Source: CAUPWF01 sp964369425
Lineage (GTDB): Bacteria; Bacillota; Clostridia; Lachnospirales; Lachnospiraceae
Length of the DNA stretch: 64,000 nt
Direction: 5' to 3'
Assembly (NCBI GenBank): GCA_964369425.1
Contig: CAYJGW010000004.1
Coordinates: 1 to 64,000 of the forward strand
The position numbers and the translations under genes were made by a program. Position 1 is the first letter of the stretch, and every line of letters starts with the position of its first letter. Below are positions 16,649 to 25,826 of the stretch, one piece after another. The notes under the pieces were generated by a model, which saw only the letters and a program-made list of their open reading frames with translations, was not told the origin of the DNA and did no database searches.

Positions 16649-17239
16649 TTAACATAAACTTGTATTTAACTCATGTAGATTTTCTTTTGTATCAACATCT
16701 TTTGATTCTTCATTTGTAACGAGTACTCGGATATGATGCTGAGTTTTTAATATTTGTCGTCCACCTATATCCCCTTTTAGAGAGCAGAGTTTCGCATGGT
16801 ACTCTGCCGAAAAAAGAGTTGGACTACAGGGTACCTCCTTGTGATAAGCAGATGCTAACGAAACACCTTCTCTTGCAAGTATTAGAAATTTTTCTAAAGT
16901 ATGCAAGGTAAGAAATGGTTGGTCAGCAACTACAAATATAATCGAATCGTTCATATCTAATTCGGGCAATCCTTTGATACCTGCTTTTATGGATGCAGTA
17001 ATATTCACTTCCATATCTGGATTATATACAACAGTTACAGGTTTATCTTGCACATACTCTGCAATCATATGATAGCGTGTAACAATTGTAATACTTACAT
17101 CTTCATTCTTTTCCTCAATCAAGAAAAGATTCTCAAGGGTGTGTGTGAATAGCATTCTATTCTCCATAGGAGCTAACAACTTATTGGTATTTCCAAATCG
17201 AGAAGACACGCCTGCCGCAAGGTAAATATATTGAACCAT
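16649..17239 (-). CDS. MocA-like molybdenum cofactor nucleotidyltransferase
   Basis: This 196-residue protein belongs to the MobA/MocA NTP-transferase family. The nucleotide-binding start is YLAAGVSSRFGNTNKLLAP, followed by VVADQPFLT and PCSPTLFSAEYHAKL with GDIGGRQIL, as in MocA/YgfJ proteins. MocA attaches CMP to the molybdopterin cofactor of xanthine-oxidase-type enzymes. It begins one base from the end of xdhA and probably supplies that enzyme's cofactor form. Confidence 0.86.
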   Translation of the reverse strand: MVQYIYLAAGVSSRFGNTNKLLAPMENRMLFTHTLENLFLIEEKNEDVSITIVTRYHMIAEYVQDKPVTVVYNPDMEVNITASIKAGIKGLPELDMNDSIIFVVADQPFLTLHTLEKFLILAREGVSLASAYHKEVPCSPTLFSAEYHAKLCSLKGDIGGRQILKTQHHIRVLVTNEESKDVDTKENLHELNTSLC

Positions 17240-17240
17240 C

Positions 17241-19526
17241 TTATGATTCCTTTATGCCACGCCAGATTGTTTCAGGTGTAATTGGAAGCGTTCTATGCCA
17301 CACTCCTGTTGCTCTTTCGATTGCATGAGCAATTGCTGGAGATGGTGTGTTAATTACAATCTCGCCTACAGATTTTGCACCAAATGGACCTGAATTTGCA
17401 TAACTTTTTTCAAATTCTATTCGTAGACGACTGATGTCAAGTCTTGTAGGTAACTTATATGTCATAAAGTTATTTTCTCGAAGCTTTCCAGTTTTTGAGT
17501 AAGTAATACTCTCGCTTAGAGCCATTCCAATTCCTTGAACGAGACCGCCTTCTGTTTGAACTTTTGCAAGATTTGGATTGATTGGTGTACCACAGTCAAC
17601 AACGGCTACGTAGTCTAATAGTTCCACAGCACCAGTCATTTTATCTAATTCAATCTCAACCATACCGACCATAAAAGGTGGCGGCGAAATCGGTGAAGTA
17701 TGGGATTGTGTCACTTGAACTGGAATAGTATTTCCGCACATGGATTTTGTGGCGATGGTAAGAATTGAAATTTCATCGCTAGAATCAAGCTTTCGTACAG
17801 TATTCCCTAAAAATTCAACTTCTTCGACGGAACATTTCATTAAAGTAGCTGCAATCGTACACATATTCTGTTGAAGTTCTTTGCATGCTTTTTGTACAGC
17901 TGTTCCCGTAACGTACGTGGTAGAGGATGCATAGGAGCCTGAATCATAAGGGGAGATGTCTGAGTCACCACCAAAGACTGTCACCATATCCACATGACAT
18001 TCCATACACTCGGCTACCATCTGGGCCAGAATTGTATCACATCCTGTCCCCATATCAGCAGCACCGATTAAGAGTTGATATCCGCCATCATCGTTCAATC
18101 GTACGGTAGCTGAACCAACATCTACATAGGAAATTCCAGAACCTTGCATTGCAAGGGATACACCTGCACTTCGCACTTTTCCATTTCCCATGTCTCGTAC
18201 TTTGAATTTTTCTTCCCAATTAAATAACTCTTTTGATTTTAAGATACAGCGATCTAGACTAGAGGCTTCTAATGTTTCACCATAATATGCTGGCATTACC
18301 TGGCCTTCTCTTACAATGTTTTTTTCACGAATACGTACAGGATCCATACCTATCTTTGCAGCAAATTCATTTACCATGCTTTCTACTGCAAAAATTCCTT
18401 GAGTTGCACCATATCCTCGATAAGCTCCTGAAGATTGTATGTTCGTATAAACCACATCGTAGGTAAATCGATATGCTTCTAGGCCCGTAGAATAGATGGG
18501 AATGGATTTGTGTCCGGACAAACCAACAGTTGTTGGACCATGCTCTCCATAAGCACCGCTATTTGATAGTGTATAGACATCTAGCGCGCGGATTCTACCG
18601 TCTTTCATTCCGCCAAGTGTGACGGTTACTTTCATTTCATGTCGTGGTGATGATGCTATCTGCGATTCTTTCCTAGAATATACAATCTTTGAAGATTTTC
18701 CTGTTTTCCAGGTTACAAAGGCTGGGTAGACTTCTGCTACTACTGTCTGTTTTGCTCCAAAACCACCACCTATACGTGGTTTGGTAATTCTTATTTTGTT
18801 TTTCGATATGCCTAGTGCATGACCAAGAATACGTCTAGCATGAAAAATAATCTGAGTAGAAGCAGTAACATGAAGTCTTCCATAAGGATCGATTTGTGCA
18901 TACGCAGTAAATGGTTCCATCATGGCTTGATTACAAGCTTGTGTATGATACTCATGAGTAAATACTACATCACATTCTTCTAATGTTTTTTCAAGATTTC
19001 CATCTGAGTCACCACCAGAGGCAACTAAATTTCTCTTGTTATCTGCTCCTACAGGACAATTGGCAAGCCAATCTTCTTCAGGGTGAACTAATACGGGATT
19101 ATCCTTTGCAGTATCCATATCAAGTACAGGTGTTAAAATTTCGTATTCTACTTTTATTAACTTTAGCGCTTTTTTTATAATTTTTTCTGTGGTACCAGCC
19201 ACTATCGCTACAGCATCTCCTATAAAACGAAGGTGTCGATCTAAAAGGAGCCTATCATAAGGAGAGGGTTCAGGATATGTCTGTCCAGCCATTGTAAATC
19301 GTTCTTGATTTACATCTTGATAGGTGTAAATACCTTCAATTCCAGGTACTTTTAAAGCAATGCTTGTATCAATCTTTTGGATGATGGCATTTGCATGAGG
19401 AGATCGTAATACTTTTACAATCAAGCAATCTTTCGGAGCTAAATCGTTGACATAAACTGGTTTTCCAGTTAAAAGTTGCATTGCATCTTTTTTTCGAATC
19501 GGCTTACCTACAAATTTATGCTCCAT
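17241..19526 (-). CDS. xdhA: Xanthine dehydrogenase, molybdenum-binding subunit
   Basis: This 761-residue subunit carries the molybdopterin site of a three-subunit xanthine dehydrogenase. Visible motifs are RIGGGFGAKQ (about 253-262), GAYRGYGATQG (about 367), where the arginine matches the substrate-binding Arg of xanthine oxidases, and SVGEIVINTPSPAIAHAIE near the C-terminus with the catalytic glutamate. Length is normal for a separate large subunit. The GGAGG site is 8 bp before the ATG. The start overlaps the end of xdhC by 11 bp. Nearby yqeB and yqeC suggest a selenium-containing form of the cofactor. Confidence 0.94.
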   Translation of the reverse strand: MEHKFVGKPIRKKDAMQLLTGKPVYVNDLAPKDCLIVKVLRSPHANAIIQKIDTSIALKVPGIEGIYTYQDVNQERFTMAGQTYPEPSPYDRLLLDRHLRFIGDAVAIVAGTTEKIIKKALKLIKVEYEILTPVLDMDTAKDNPVLVHPEEDWLANCPVGADNKRNLVASGGDSDGNLEKTLEECDVVFTHEYHTQACNQAMMEPFTAYAQIDPYGRLHVTASTQIIFHARRILGHALGISKNKIRITKPRIGGGFGAKQTVVAEVYPAFVTWKTGKSSKIVYSRKESQIASSPRHEMKVTVTLGGMKDGRIRALDVYTLSNSGAYGEHGPTTVGLSGHKSIPIYSTGLEAYRFTYDVVYTNIQSSGAYRGYGATQGIFAVESMVNEFAAKIGMDPVRIREKNIVREGQVMPAYYGETLEASSLDRCILKSKELFNWEEKFKVRDMGNGKVRSAGVSLAMQGSGISYVDVGSATVRLNDDGGYQLLIGAADMGTGCDTILAQMVAECMECHVDMVTVFGGDSDISPYDSGSYASSTTYVTGTAVQKACKELQQNMCTIAATLMKCSVEEVEFLGNTVRKLDSSDEISILTIATKSMCGNTIPVQVTQSHTSPISPPPFMVGMVEIELDKMTGAVELLDYVAVVDCGTPINPNLAKVQTEGGLVQGIGMALSESITYSKTGKLRENNFMTYKLPTRLDISRLRIEFEKSYANSGPFGAKSVGEIVINTPSPAIAHAIERATGVWHRTLPITPETIWRGIKES

Positions 19527-19989
19527 TTACGTTACCTCCTTTTTTATGAGTAAGAAAAGTACGAATTCCACGAAGTTGTCCATCATATCCAGAACAACGA
19601 CATAGATTTCCCGCTAAAAACTGTAGAATTTCATTATCTGTAGGATCTGGGTTTTCTCTCAATAAAGCAATTGTATTCACAATAAAACCTGGATTACAAA
19701 AACCACACTGTTCTGCTCCTTGATCTGCTACAAATGTGGCAAAAGATTCTGCTTCTTCTTGTAATCCCTCTAATGTAAAAATTTCACAACCATCGACTCT
19801 TGCCGCAAGAACACTACAAGAAAGGACAGGTTTATCATTTAGTAAAACTGTACATAAGCCGCAATTAGAGGTATCACATCCACGTTTTACGCTGAAGCAT
19901 TGATGTTTACGGAGAAAATCGATTAATAACATATCCGGTTCAATTTGATCAGATATCGGTTTCTTGTTCAGTATCAATTTAATGTCCAT
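19516..19989 (-). CDS. xdhC: Xanthine dehydrogenase, [2Fe-2S] subunit
   Basis: This is the iron-sulfur subunit that passes electrons from molybdenum to FAD. The 157-residue product has the plant-type ferredoxin cysteines in KRGCDTSNCGLCTVLL (about 37-52). The second cluster's cysteines are in EQCGFCNPGF and NLCRCSGYDGQ. The start is placed at the second ATG (19989), 9 bp after GGAGG; the first ATG is only 3 bp from it. It overlaps the end of xdhB. Here xdhC means the FeS subunit, not the XdhC maturation factor. Confidence 0.94.
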   Translation of the reverse strand: MDIKLILNKKPISDQIEPDMLLIDFLRKHQCFSVKRGCDTSNCGLCTVLLNDKPVLSCSVLAARVDGCEIFTLEGLQEEAESFATFVADQGAEQCGFCNPGFIVNTIALLRENPDPTDNEILQFLAGNLCRCSGYDGQLRGIRTFLTHKKGGNVNGA

Positions 19990-20755
19990 ATTCATCAGCC
20001 TCCTTTTTTAACTTTTCAATAGCTCGGTCTATGAGTACACCACACAAATGTTGCCGATAATCTTTACTCGCTAGACTATTAGAACCAAATCCTATTTCAT
20101 CTATCAGTTGAGCGTCTATATTAGTGTTCTCTTTGCACATTGTAATCTTTGTTGCTAGTCGTGGTCTCGCACCGATGGCGATATGATAAGATTCCTCATC
20201 AGCAACAACTGCACATGTTATGACTGGGAAATCTGTCTTCGTGTTGCGCTGGGACAAATATATCGGAGAGCATGGTTTTTTTTCTATTATAATTTTAAGA
20301 AGAATATCTGTGTCTTTCTTCTTGGTTAGAAACTCAGCAAGAGGGATAATCCCTCCTTTAAAAAGTTCTACTTTTGCATCGAGAGCTAAAAAAATGGTTA
20401 TGACATCTGAAAAGCCAAACCGTCCAAACACACTGCCGCCGATAGTTGCTAAATTACGAAACTGTACTCCAACTATCTGACTGACACTATCTTTGAGTGC
20501 GTGATTGGTCATTTGATTTAAGGATAGATGTTGCTCTAATTGGCGCAATGTAACCATTGCGCCAATCGTAAAGTTCGTTTCACTTTCTTCAATTCTATCC
20601 AGACCTAATCCACTGAGATCAATGGCTGTATCGACTGTTTTATTCTGCATTTTTAGCCATAACATTCCGCCCAGTATGATATTGTTTTTCTTTTGATTTA
20701 ACTCATAAGCTTCTTCGACACTCCTAGCTCTTACATAATTTTTAATTGTAATCAT
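19979..20755 (-). CDS. xdhB: Xanthine dehydrogenase, FAD-binding subunit
   Basis: This 258-residue flavoprotein subunit belongs to the CO-dehydrogenase/xanthine-dehydrogenase medium-subunit family. FAD-binding segments are NIILGGMLWLKM (about 25-36) and FRNLATIGGSVFGRFGFSDVI (about 98-118). The GGAGG site is 7 bp before the ATG. The order FAD, FeS, Mo subunit, then MocA and Xpt, is that of a single transcript. Confidence 0.93.
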   Translation of the reverse strand: MITIKNYVRARSVEEAYELNQKKNNIILGGMLWLKMQNKTVDTAIDLSGLGLDRIEESETNFTIGAMVTLRQLEQHLSLNQMTNHALKDSVSQIVGVQFRNLATIGGSVFGRFGFSDVITIFLALDAKVELFKGGIIPLAEFLTKKKDTDILLKIIIEKKPCSPIYLSQRNTKTDFPVITCAVVADEESYHIAIGARPRLATKITMCKENTNIDAQLIDEIGFGSNSLASKDYRQHLCGVLIDRAIEKLKKEADEYGH

Positions 20756-20779
20756 CTAGATGCCTCCTTTATTTCTTTC

Positions 20780-22207
20780 TTATTTGTTTTCAGTCTGAGT
20801 ATTTGTGCTATCTTCAGTCTTATCTTTTGGTAATAAGATATTGAAGGTAATTGCTACTAATGCTGCTGGAACAATTCCCCCACCACCAAAAATCAATTGT
20901 ACCAAATCAGGAAGTTGTTTTAGTATTGTAGCATTTACGCCCATACCATAACCAAGTCCTAAAGATACAGAAACAATGGTAATACTTCTAGCTGATAATG
21001 GTTCTTTTGTAATTAGCTGAATACCACTCATTACAATTGATGAGAACATAATAATTGCCGCACCACCTAGCACGCTTTGTGGCATAATTGAAATCAAAGC
21101 TGCTAGTTTTGGAATGAGCCCGCATAAAATTAGGAAGATTGCTCCACAAGAAAGAGCAAATCTATTCACTACTTTAGTTAGTGTTACAAGTCCAACGTTT
21201 TGACTAAATGAAGTGTTTGGAAGAACACCAAAAAGTGCTGCAATTGAAGAACCAACTCCATCACACATCACACCGCCTGCTAACTCTTTATCTGTTGCTT
21301 CACGATTCATACCACCTTCTACAACTCCTGAGATATCTCCAAGTGTTTCAACCGCTGTAACCACAAACATAATTATGATTGGGATAATTGCTCGGATATC
21401 AAATACAGGAGTTACTGGCATGAATTTTGGTATTGCAAACCATGCAGCATCAGCAACTTGATCCCATTTTAACACCCACGCTTTTGTATATTCAACACCT
21501 TCAGCAGTCACTCCTGTTGTAGATATAAAATATGGTAAAATAGCACATACGATATACCCTGCTATAATCCCTATTAAAATACAAGAATAACTTTTAATGC
21601 CTTTTGTTGCATGTTTGAAGAAAAGGATCACTCCCATTACAAACAATCCTACTAAAAGGTTTACTGGTGAACCGTAATCGGCAGCTGCAGAACCTCCGCC
21701 AAAAGAACCTACACCTACACCTATCAATGAAAGTCCTATTGCAAGAACTACTGTCCCTGTAACTACAGATGGAAAGAACTTTCTGAGTGGCTTTAAAAAC
21801 GCCCCTAAAACGGTCTCGAGTAGTCCGCCAATGATAGAAGCACCCATAATAGCTGCATATGCAACGATTCCGCCTCCCATAGTAGCAGCTACACTTTGAA
21901 ATACTCCAATAAATCCTGAACTGGTTCCCATGATAATCGGAACCTTACCACCAACAGGTCCTATTGAAAATAATTGAACTAAAGTGATTACCCCTGCAAT
22001 AATCATTGCATTTTGTAGTAACGCCACTTGTATTGCTGCAAATTCCTCTGCACCCCCACCTACTGCGCAGGCGCTTGTTATAATTAAGATTGGTGTTAAG
22101 TTTCCTACAAACATTGCTAATACGTGTTGAAGACCTAGCGGAATCGCTTGTTTAAGTGGCAATTTCCCCTCAAAGTCATATGGTGTTACATATTTCTGAT
22201 TTTCCAA
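20780..22207 (-). CDS. Xanthine/uracil-type purine permease (NCS2 family)
   Basis: This 475-residue membrane transporter of the nucleobase:cation symporter-2 family has about 12-14 helices. Family features are PLGLQHVLAMFVGNLTPILI near the start, GGKVPIIMGTSSGFIG, the central TAVETLGDISGVVEGG, and GVGSSIAALFGVLPNTSFSQNVG. The best start is a TTG 9 bp after AAGGAG; an upstream TTG (22231) lacks a site. It is the first gene of the purine operon, and its substrate is probably xanthine or urate. It starts 53 bp after rsfS, leaving no room for a purine riboswitch. Confidence 0.9.
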   Translation of the reverse strand: MENQKYVTPYDFEGKLPLKQAIPLGLQHVLAMFVGNLTPILIITSACAVGGGAEEFAAIQVALLQNAMIIAGVITLVQLFSIGPVGGKVPIIMGTSSGFIGVFQSVAATMGGGIVAYAAIMGASIIGGLLETVLGAFLKPLRKFFPSVVTGTVVLAIGLSLIGVGVGSFGGGSAAADYGSPVNLLVGLFVMGVILFFKHATKGIKSYSCILIGIIAGYIVCAILPYFISTTGVTAEGVEYTKAWVLKWDQVADAAWFAIPKFMPVTPVFDIRAIIPIIIMFVVTAVETLGDISGVVEGGMNREATDKELAGGVMCDGVGSSIAALFGVLPNTSFSQNVGLVTLTKVVNRFALSCGAIFLILCGLIPKLAALISIMPQSVLGGAAIIMFSSIVMSGIQLITKEPLSARSITIVSVSLGLGYGMGVNATILKQLPDLVQLIFGGGGIVPAALVAITFNILLPKDKTEDSTNTQTENK

Positions 22208-22260
22208 TTTCCTTTTCTCCTTGTGTATCAATAGTTTATATTTAAAATTTCGTAGCTGTT

Positions 22261-22623
22261 TTATACTTCGCTACTAAAGTCTATGGTTTTTCCATCGCTC
22301 CAGATTCTCTCTAAATCGTAGAATAAACGATTGTCTTTGTCAAATACGTGAACAATGATATCGCCATAATCAAGAAGTACCCAATTTCCGAGACCATAAC
22401 CTTCTCTTTGCTTAGGCATAAAACCTTCTTTTTCCATAGCTTCATCTACATTCTCCACAAGTGCTTTCACTTGATTTTCATTGCTACCACTTGCAATTAC
22501 AAAGTAGTCTGCTAATACAGAAATATTAGAGATATCAATTACTTTAATATCTTCTCCTAATTTTTCATCTAGTGCTTCATAGGCTATCTTAGCCATTTTT
22601 TTAGAAAATTCTAAATCACTCAT
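22261..22623 (-). CDS. rsfS: Ribosomal silencing factor RsfS
   Basis: RsfS binds L14 on the large subunit and prevents joining of the subunits in starved cells. The 120-residue product shows IDISNISVLADYFVIASGSNENQVKAL and the C-terminal WVLLDYGDIIVHVFDKDNRLFYDLERIW, both diagnostic. It starts at an ATG overlapping the yqeK stop by 4 bases. The run nadD-yqeK-rsfS is the standard Firmicute order. Confidence 0.96.
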   Translation of the reverse strand: MSDLEFSKKMAKIAYEALDEKLGEDIKVIDISNISVLADYFVIASGSNENQVKALVENVDEAMEKEGFMPKQREGYGLGNWVLLDYGDIIVHVFDKDNRLFYDLERIWSDGKTIDFSSEV

Positions 22624-23198
22624 CTGTTTCTCCTTTCAATAATGTCTTTATAATATAAAAATGTTTTTTGCGTCATAGCATCCACTTCTCTTCCATTTCT
22701 ATTCAAGAAATATAGAGTTTTTTCAAGAACTTTATAAGTTGCTAAATCTAAGTCCTTAAAAGCTAATTCTCTCGCTTCACCTAAGATGATTTTTGTACGA
22801 TGCGGTTCTATGGAATCAGCCATATATACAATCTTTTCTAATGTGCTCATCTCTGGTCGCCCAGTTGTATGGTAAGTAATTGCATTCAATATCTCATGGT
22901 TACGGACTCCATATCTTGTTTTTGCAAAAAAAGCGCCTAGCTTCGCATGAGTTAATGCAGGGTTATTCTGTTCTACTAAGGATAGTTCAATTTTATATTT
23001 TTTACATAATTTTAATTTTTTTGAGTCAGAAATACATTTTGCACAATCATGCAATAAGCCTGCAATCATGGCATCTTCTATACTGACACCTTCTTTCATC
23101 GCAAGTGCTGCACACGTATACATCACGCCTAGTGTATGTTGATACCTATGTTCATCGAGATGACGTTTTAATATTTTTTGTATTGTTTCAATTTTCAT
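22620..23198 (-). CDS. yqeK: YqeK, HD-domain dinucleoside tetraphosphatase-type protein
   Basis: YqeK family HD hydrolases cleave diadenosine tetraphosphate. The 192-residue product has a metal-binding histidine in HRYQHTLGVMY, the HD pair in AGLLHDCAKC (about 46-55), and further ligands in HAKLGAFFA, AITYHTTGRPEM and YMADSIEPHR. It lies 2 bp after nadD and overlaps rsfS, so it is cotranscribed with both. Confidence 0.92.
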   Translation of the reverse strand: MKIETIQKILKRHLDEHRYQHTLGVMYTCAALAMKEGVSIEDAMIAGLLHDCAKCISDSKKLKLCKKYKIELSLVEQNNPALTHAKLGAFFAKTRYGVRNHEILNAITYHTTGRPEMSTLEKIVYMADSIEPHRTKIILGEARELAFKDLDLATYKVLEKTLYFLNRNGREVDAMTQKTFLYYKDIIERRNR

Positions 23199-23200
23199 AG

Positions 23201-23812
23201 TTACATACCTTCTCTGTATAAATCATTCACTTTGATATATTCTCTCACCACTTCTGGTACTAGATATTTAATAGAGAGATTCTTAGCGACACGACGACGA
23301 ATATTACTAGAGGATATTTCTAATACGGGTGCATTTAATTTTTGGATTTTAGCGTTATACTTCAATTCCAAATAAGAAATATGAGTCTCCATTCGATTGA
23401 TATCACCTGTTTCGCGAAATGCAACTAATATAGTGCAAGATTTCAATAGGCGCTCGACGTGCATCCACTTTTCTAGCGTAAAGAGAGAATCACTGCCTAT
23501 TATAAAGAAAAATTCATAAGATGGATACATTTCTTTCAGGCGTTCCATGGTTTCATACGAATAATAAACCTTCCCTTCGTTCATTTCATATTTTTTTAAC
23601 ACAAAATATGATGTGAATTCGATAGCTTGTTGAATCATCTCCATTCGCTGGGTATCCGTAGTATCAATCATATTTGTATTTTTATGAGGGGGATTACAGT
23701 TTGGTAAAAACCATATTTCATCTAGATCACAACATTCAAATGAAAATTCCCCTAGCATCAAATGCCCAACATGAATGGGATTAAATGTTCCTCCTAATAC
23801 ACCTATTTTCAT
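23201..23812 (-). CDS. nadD: Nicotinate-nucleotide adenylyltransferase
   Basis: NadD makes nicotinic acid adenine dinucleotide from NaMN and ATP in NAD synthesis. The 203-residue protein opens with the nucleotidyltransferase motif GVLGGTFNPIHVGHLML and ends with ISSSNIRRRVAKNLSIKYLVPEVVREYI, the ISSTxIR-type signature. Length is normal. It is followed by yqeK at 2 bp. Confidence 0.96.
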   Translation of the reverse strand: MKIGVLGGTFNPIHVGHLMLGEFSFECCDLDEIWFLPNCNPPHKNTNMIDTTDTQRMEMIQQAIEFTSYFVLKKYEMNEGKVYYSYETMERLKEMYPSYEFFFIIGSDSLFTLEKWMHVERLLKSCTILVAFRETGDINRMETHISYLELKYNAKIQKLNAPVLEISSSNIRRRVAKNLSIKYLVPEVVREYIKVNDLYREGM

Positions 23813-23832
23813 AGTAGCTTTCTTTCTCCTTC

Positions 23833-24126
23833 TTACTTAGGTAGTACAATCTTTTTCTTATCGTCTTTTCCTTCTCGGTAAAGTACAATCTTTTTACCAA
23901 TCACTTGGACTACTTGTGAACGAGTACGTTCAGCTAATATCTGTGCTAATTCTTTTGGATCATCACCACAGTTTTGTAGTACACTAATTTTTATCAATTC
24001 ACGTGCTGCTAATGCTTCATCAATGGCTATTACCATAGATGGTGACATACTACTCTTACCAATTTGAAAAATCGGTTCTGTTTTCATAGCAATACTTTTT
24101 AAGAATGCTCTTTGTTTAGTTGTCAT
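23833..24126 (-). CDS. yhbY: YhbY family ribosome-assembly RNA-binding protein
   Basis: This 97-residue CRM-domain protein takes part in large-subunit assembly. It has the conserved start TKQRAFLKSIAMKTEPIFQIGKSSM, the ALAARELIKISVLQNC segment, and VVQVIGKKIVLYRE. The start is the ATG after a GGAG-type site just past the obg stop; a longer frame upstream overlaps obg and is unlikely. The obg-yhbY-nadD order is standard in Firmicutes. Confidence 0.94.
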   Translation of the reverse strand: MTTKQRAFLKSIAMKTEPIFQIGKSSMSPSMVIAIDEALAARELIKISVLQNCGDDPKELAQILAERTRSQVVQVIGKKIVLYREGKDDKKKIVLPK

Positions 24127-24136
24127 AATTACTCCT

Positions 24137-25423
24137 TTATTTATAATAGTCGAATTGTAAACCATACATACGTACAGTATCACCTTCCTGGATCCCTTTT
24201 GATTCTAATTCTTCTAAAATCCCTGTATCCTTTAAGAATTTTTGGAAGAATAAAAATCCTTTTTCAGAGTCAATATTAGTATAACCTAACATTTTTTCTA
24301 TCTTTGGACCTTCTACTACGTACATTCCTTCTTCATACTCAATTGTATATGGAAGCGATTCGTAAATCAACTCTTCTTCTGGGAAATATTCTTGTTCAAA
24401 TGTAATTCTCGGAATTTCAATTTTTTCAAGTTCTGTACGAACGTAATTCAACAATTCTGTAACACCTTCACCTGTTGCACCAGAAATCCCAAAAACTTTA
24501 TACCCTTTTGGTTCAAATTCTGCTCGAATTTTTTCGATTGGATCCTCATCACCTGAATATATCAGATCTTTTTTATTCGCTGCAATCACTTGTGGTCTTT
24601 TAGAAATTTCGAAATTGTATTTTTCCAATTCTTCGTTAATTTTATAAATATCATCAATTGGATCACGCCCTTCAGATGATGCTGCATCTACAACGTGAAT
24701 CAACAATCTTGTACGTTCAATATGTCGTAAAAATTCATGTCCAAGACCAACTCCATCAGAAGCCCCTTCTATTAGACCAGGGATATCGGCAATTACAAAT
24801 CCATTTCCACTGTCTTTAAAATCAACAACACCTAAATTAGGATTAAGAGTTGTGAAATGATAGTTCGCAATTTTAGGATTTGCATTGGTAACCCTAGACA
24901 AGAATGTTGACTTTCCAACATTTGGGAATCCCACCAAACCAACATCTGCAATTACCTTTAGTTCAAGTTGAACTTCTAGTTCTTGTGAAGGTTGTCCTGG
25001 TTTAGCAAATTTTGGTACTTGCATAGTTGCTGTCGCAAAATGTTGATTACCAAGACCACCACGTCCTCCTTTAAGAATAGTTTGTCTTGTATTTTCTCCT
25101 GACATATCTGCAATTATTTTCTCAGAAGTCGCTTCCTTTATGATAGTTCCTTCCGGAACCTTTAAGACAATACTCTCTGCATTCTTGCCATGACATCGTT
25201 TTTTTCCACCTTGTTCTCCATCACGTGCAACAAATTTTTTCTTGTGGCGATATTCTGAAAGTGTATTTAGTCCCTCATCCACTTCAAAAATAACATCGCC
25301 TCCGTCGCCTCCGTCACCTCCGTCAGGACCGCCGTTTGGCACGTACAATTCTCGTCGAAAACTTACGTGTCCATCGCCACCCTTTCCAGAACGAATGTAT
25401 ATTTTAGCTCTATCCGCAAACAT
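24137..25423 (-). CDS. obg: GTPase Obg
   Basis: Obg is an essential GTPase in large ribosomal subunit assembly and stress control. The 428-residue product has the glycine-rich Obg fold at the N-terminus (GKGGDGHVSFRRE, NGGPDGGDGGDGGDV). The G domain has G1 GFPNVGKST (about 166), G3 DIPGLIEGA and G4 NKKD. A C-terminal OCT domain (about 350-428) is present. The start used is MFADRAKIYI; 19 further codons upstream lack support. Confidence 0.97.
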   Translation of the reverse strand: MFADRAKIYIRSGKGGDGHVSFRRELYVPNGGPDGGDGGDGGDVIFEVDEGLNTLSEYRHKKKFVARDGEQGGKKRCHGKNAESIVLKVPEGTIIKEATSEKIIADMSGENTRQTILKGGRGGLGNQHFATATMQVPKFAKPGQPSQELEVQLELKVIADVGLVGFPNVGKSTFLSRVTNANPKIANYHFTTLNPNLGVVDFKDSGNGFVIADIPGLIEGASDGVGLGHEFLRHIERTRLLIHVVDAASSEGRDPIDDIYKINEELEKYNFEISKRPQVIAANKKDLIYSGDEDPIEKIRAEFEPKGYKVFGISGATGEGVTELLNYVRTELEKIEIPRITFEQEYFPEEELIYESLPYTIEYEEGMYVVEGPKIEKMLGYTNIDSEKGFLFFQKFLKDTGILEELESKGIQEGDTVRMYGLQFDYYK

Positions 25424-25487
25424 AGTTTTTTCCTTTCTTACTTCATTAATATGGATAACTGTAACCTTAGGATAACTCATATAGTTA

Positions 25488-25524
25488 CAAAAAACAAGAC
25501 TTCAAACCAGATAGATTTGAAGCC
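25488..25524 (-). terminator. Terminator or attenuator between rpmA and obg
   Basis: On the minus strand a 9-bp stem (25524-25516 with 25506-25498, one G-T pair) is followed by TTGTTTTTTG. It begins 14 bp after the L27 stop and could lower expression of obg relative to the ribosomal genes. Confidence 0.75.
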
Positions 25525-25537
25525 TTAAAAGTTTTTC

Positions 25538-25822
25538 TTATTCTGCAACCGGATAGATAGATACTTGTTTCTTATCTCTACCTTTTCTTTCGAATCTAAC
25601 AACACCATCTTTTAATGCAAAAAGAGTGTCATCTCCTCCGCGTCCAACATTCACACCTGGGTGAATCTTTGTTCCACGTTGTCTATATAGAATGTTACCA
25701 GCTTTTACAAATTGTCCGTCAGCTCTTTTCGCACCTAATCGCTTAGATTCAGAGTCTCTTCCGTTCTTTGTAGAACCAACCCCTTTTTTATGAGCGAAAA
25801 ATTGAAGGTTTAATTTCATCAT
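25538..25822 (-). CDS. rpmA: Ribosomal protein L27 with cleavable N-terminus
   Basis: L27 reaches the peptidyl-transferase centre with its N-terminus. The 94-residue precursor begins MMKLNLQFFAHKKGVGS. Firmicute L27 is made with an extension ending LQFF that Prp protease removes before AHKKG, and the prp gene lies just upstream. The core motif KNGRDSESKRLGAKRADGQ is intact. The start is the ATG 9 bp after GGAGG; a longer open frame overlaps prp and is not used. Confidence 0.96.
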   Translation of the reverse strand: MMKLNLQFFAHKKGVGSTKNGRDSESKRLGAKRADGQFVKAGNILYRQRGTKIHPGVNVGRGGDDTLFALKDGVVRFERKGRDKKQVSIYPVAE

Positions 25823-25826
25823 AGTC

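Noticed and set aside
22208..22260. Purine riboswitch before the permease/xdh operon
   Set aside because: Only 53 bp separate the permease start from rsfS, and no purine aptamer core is visible.
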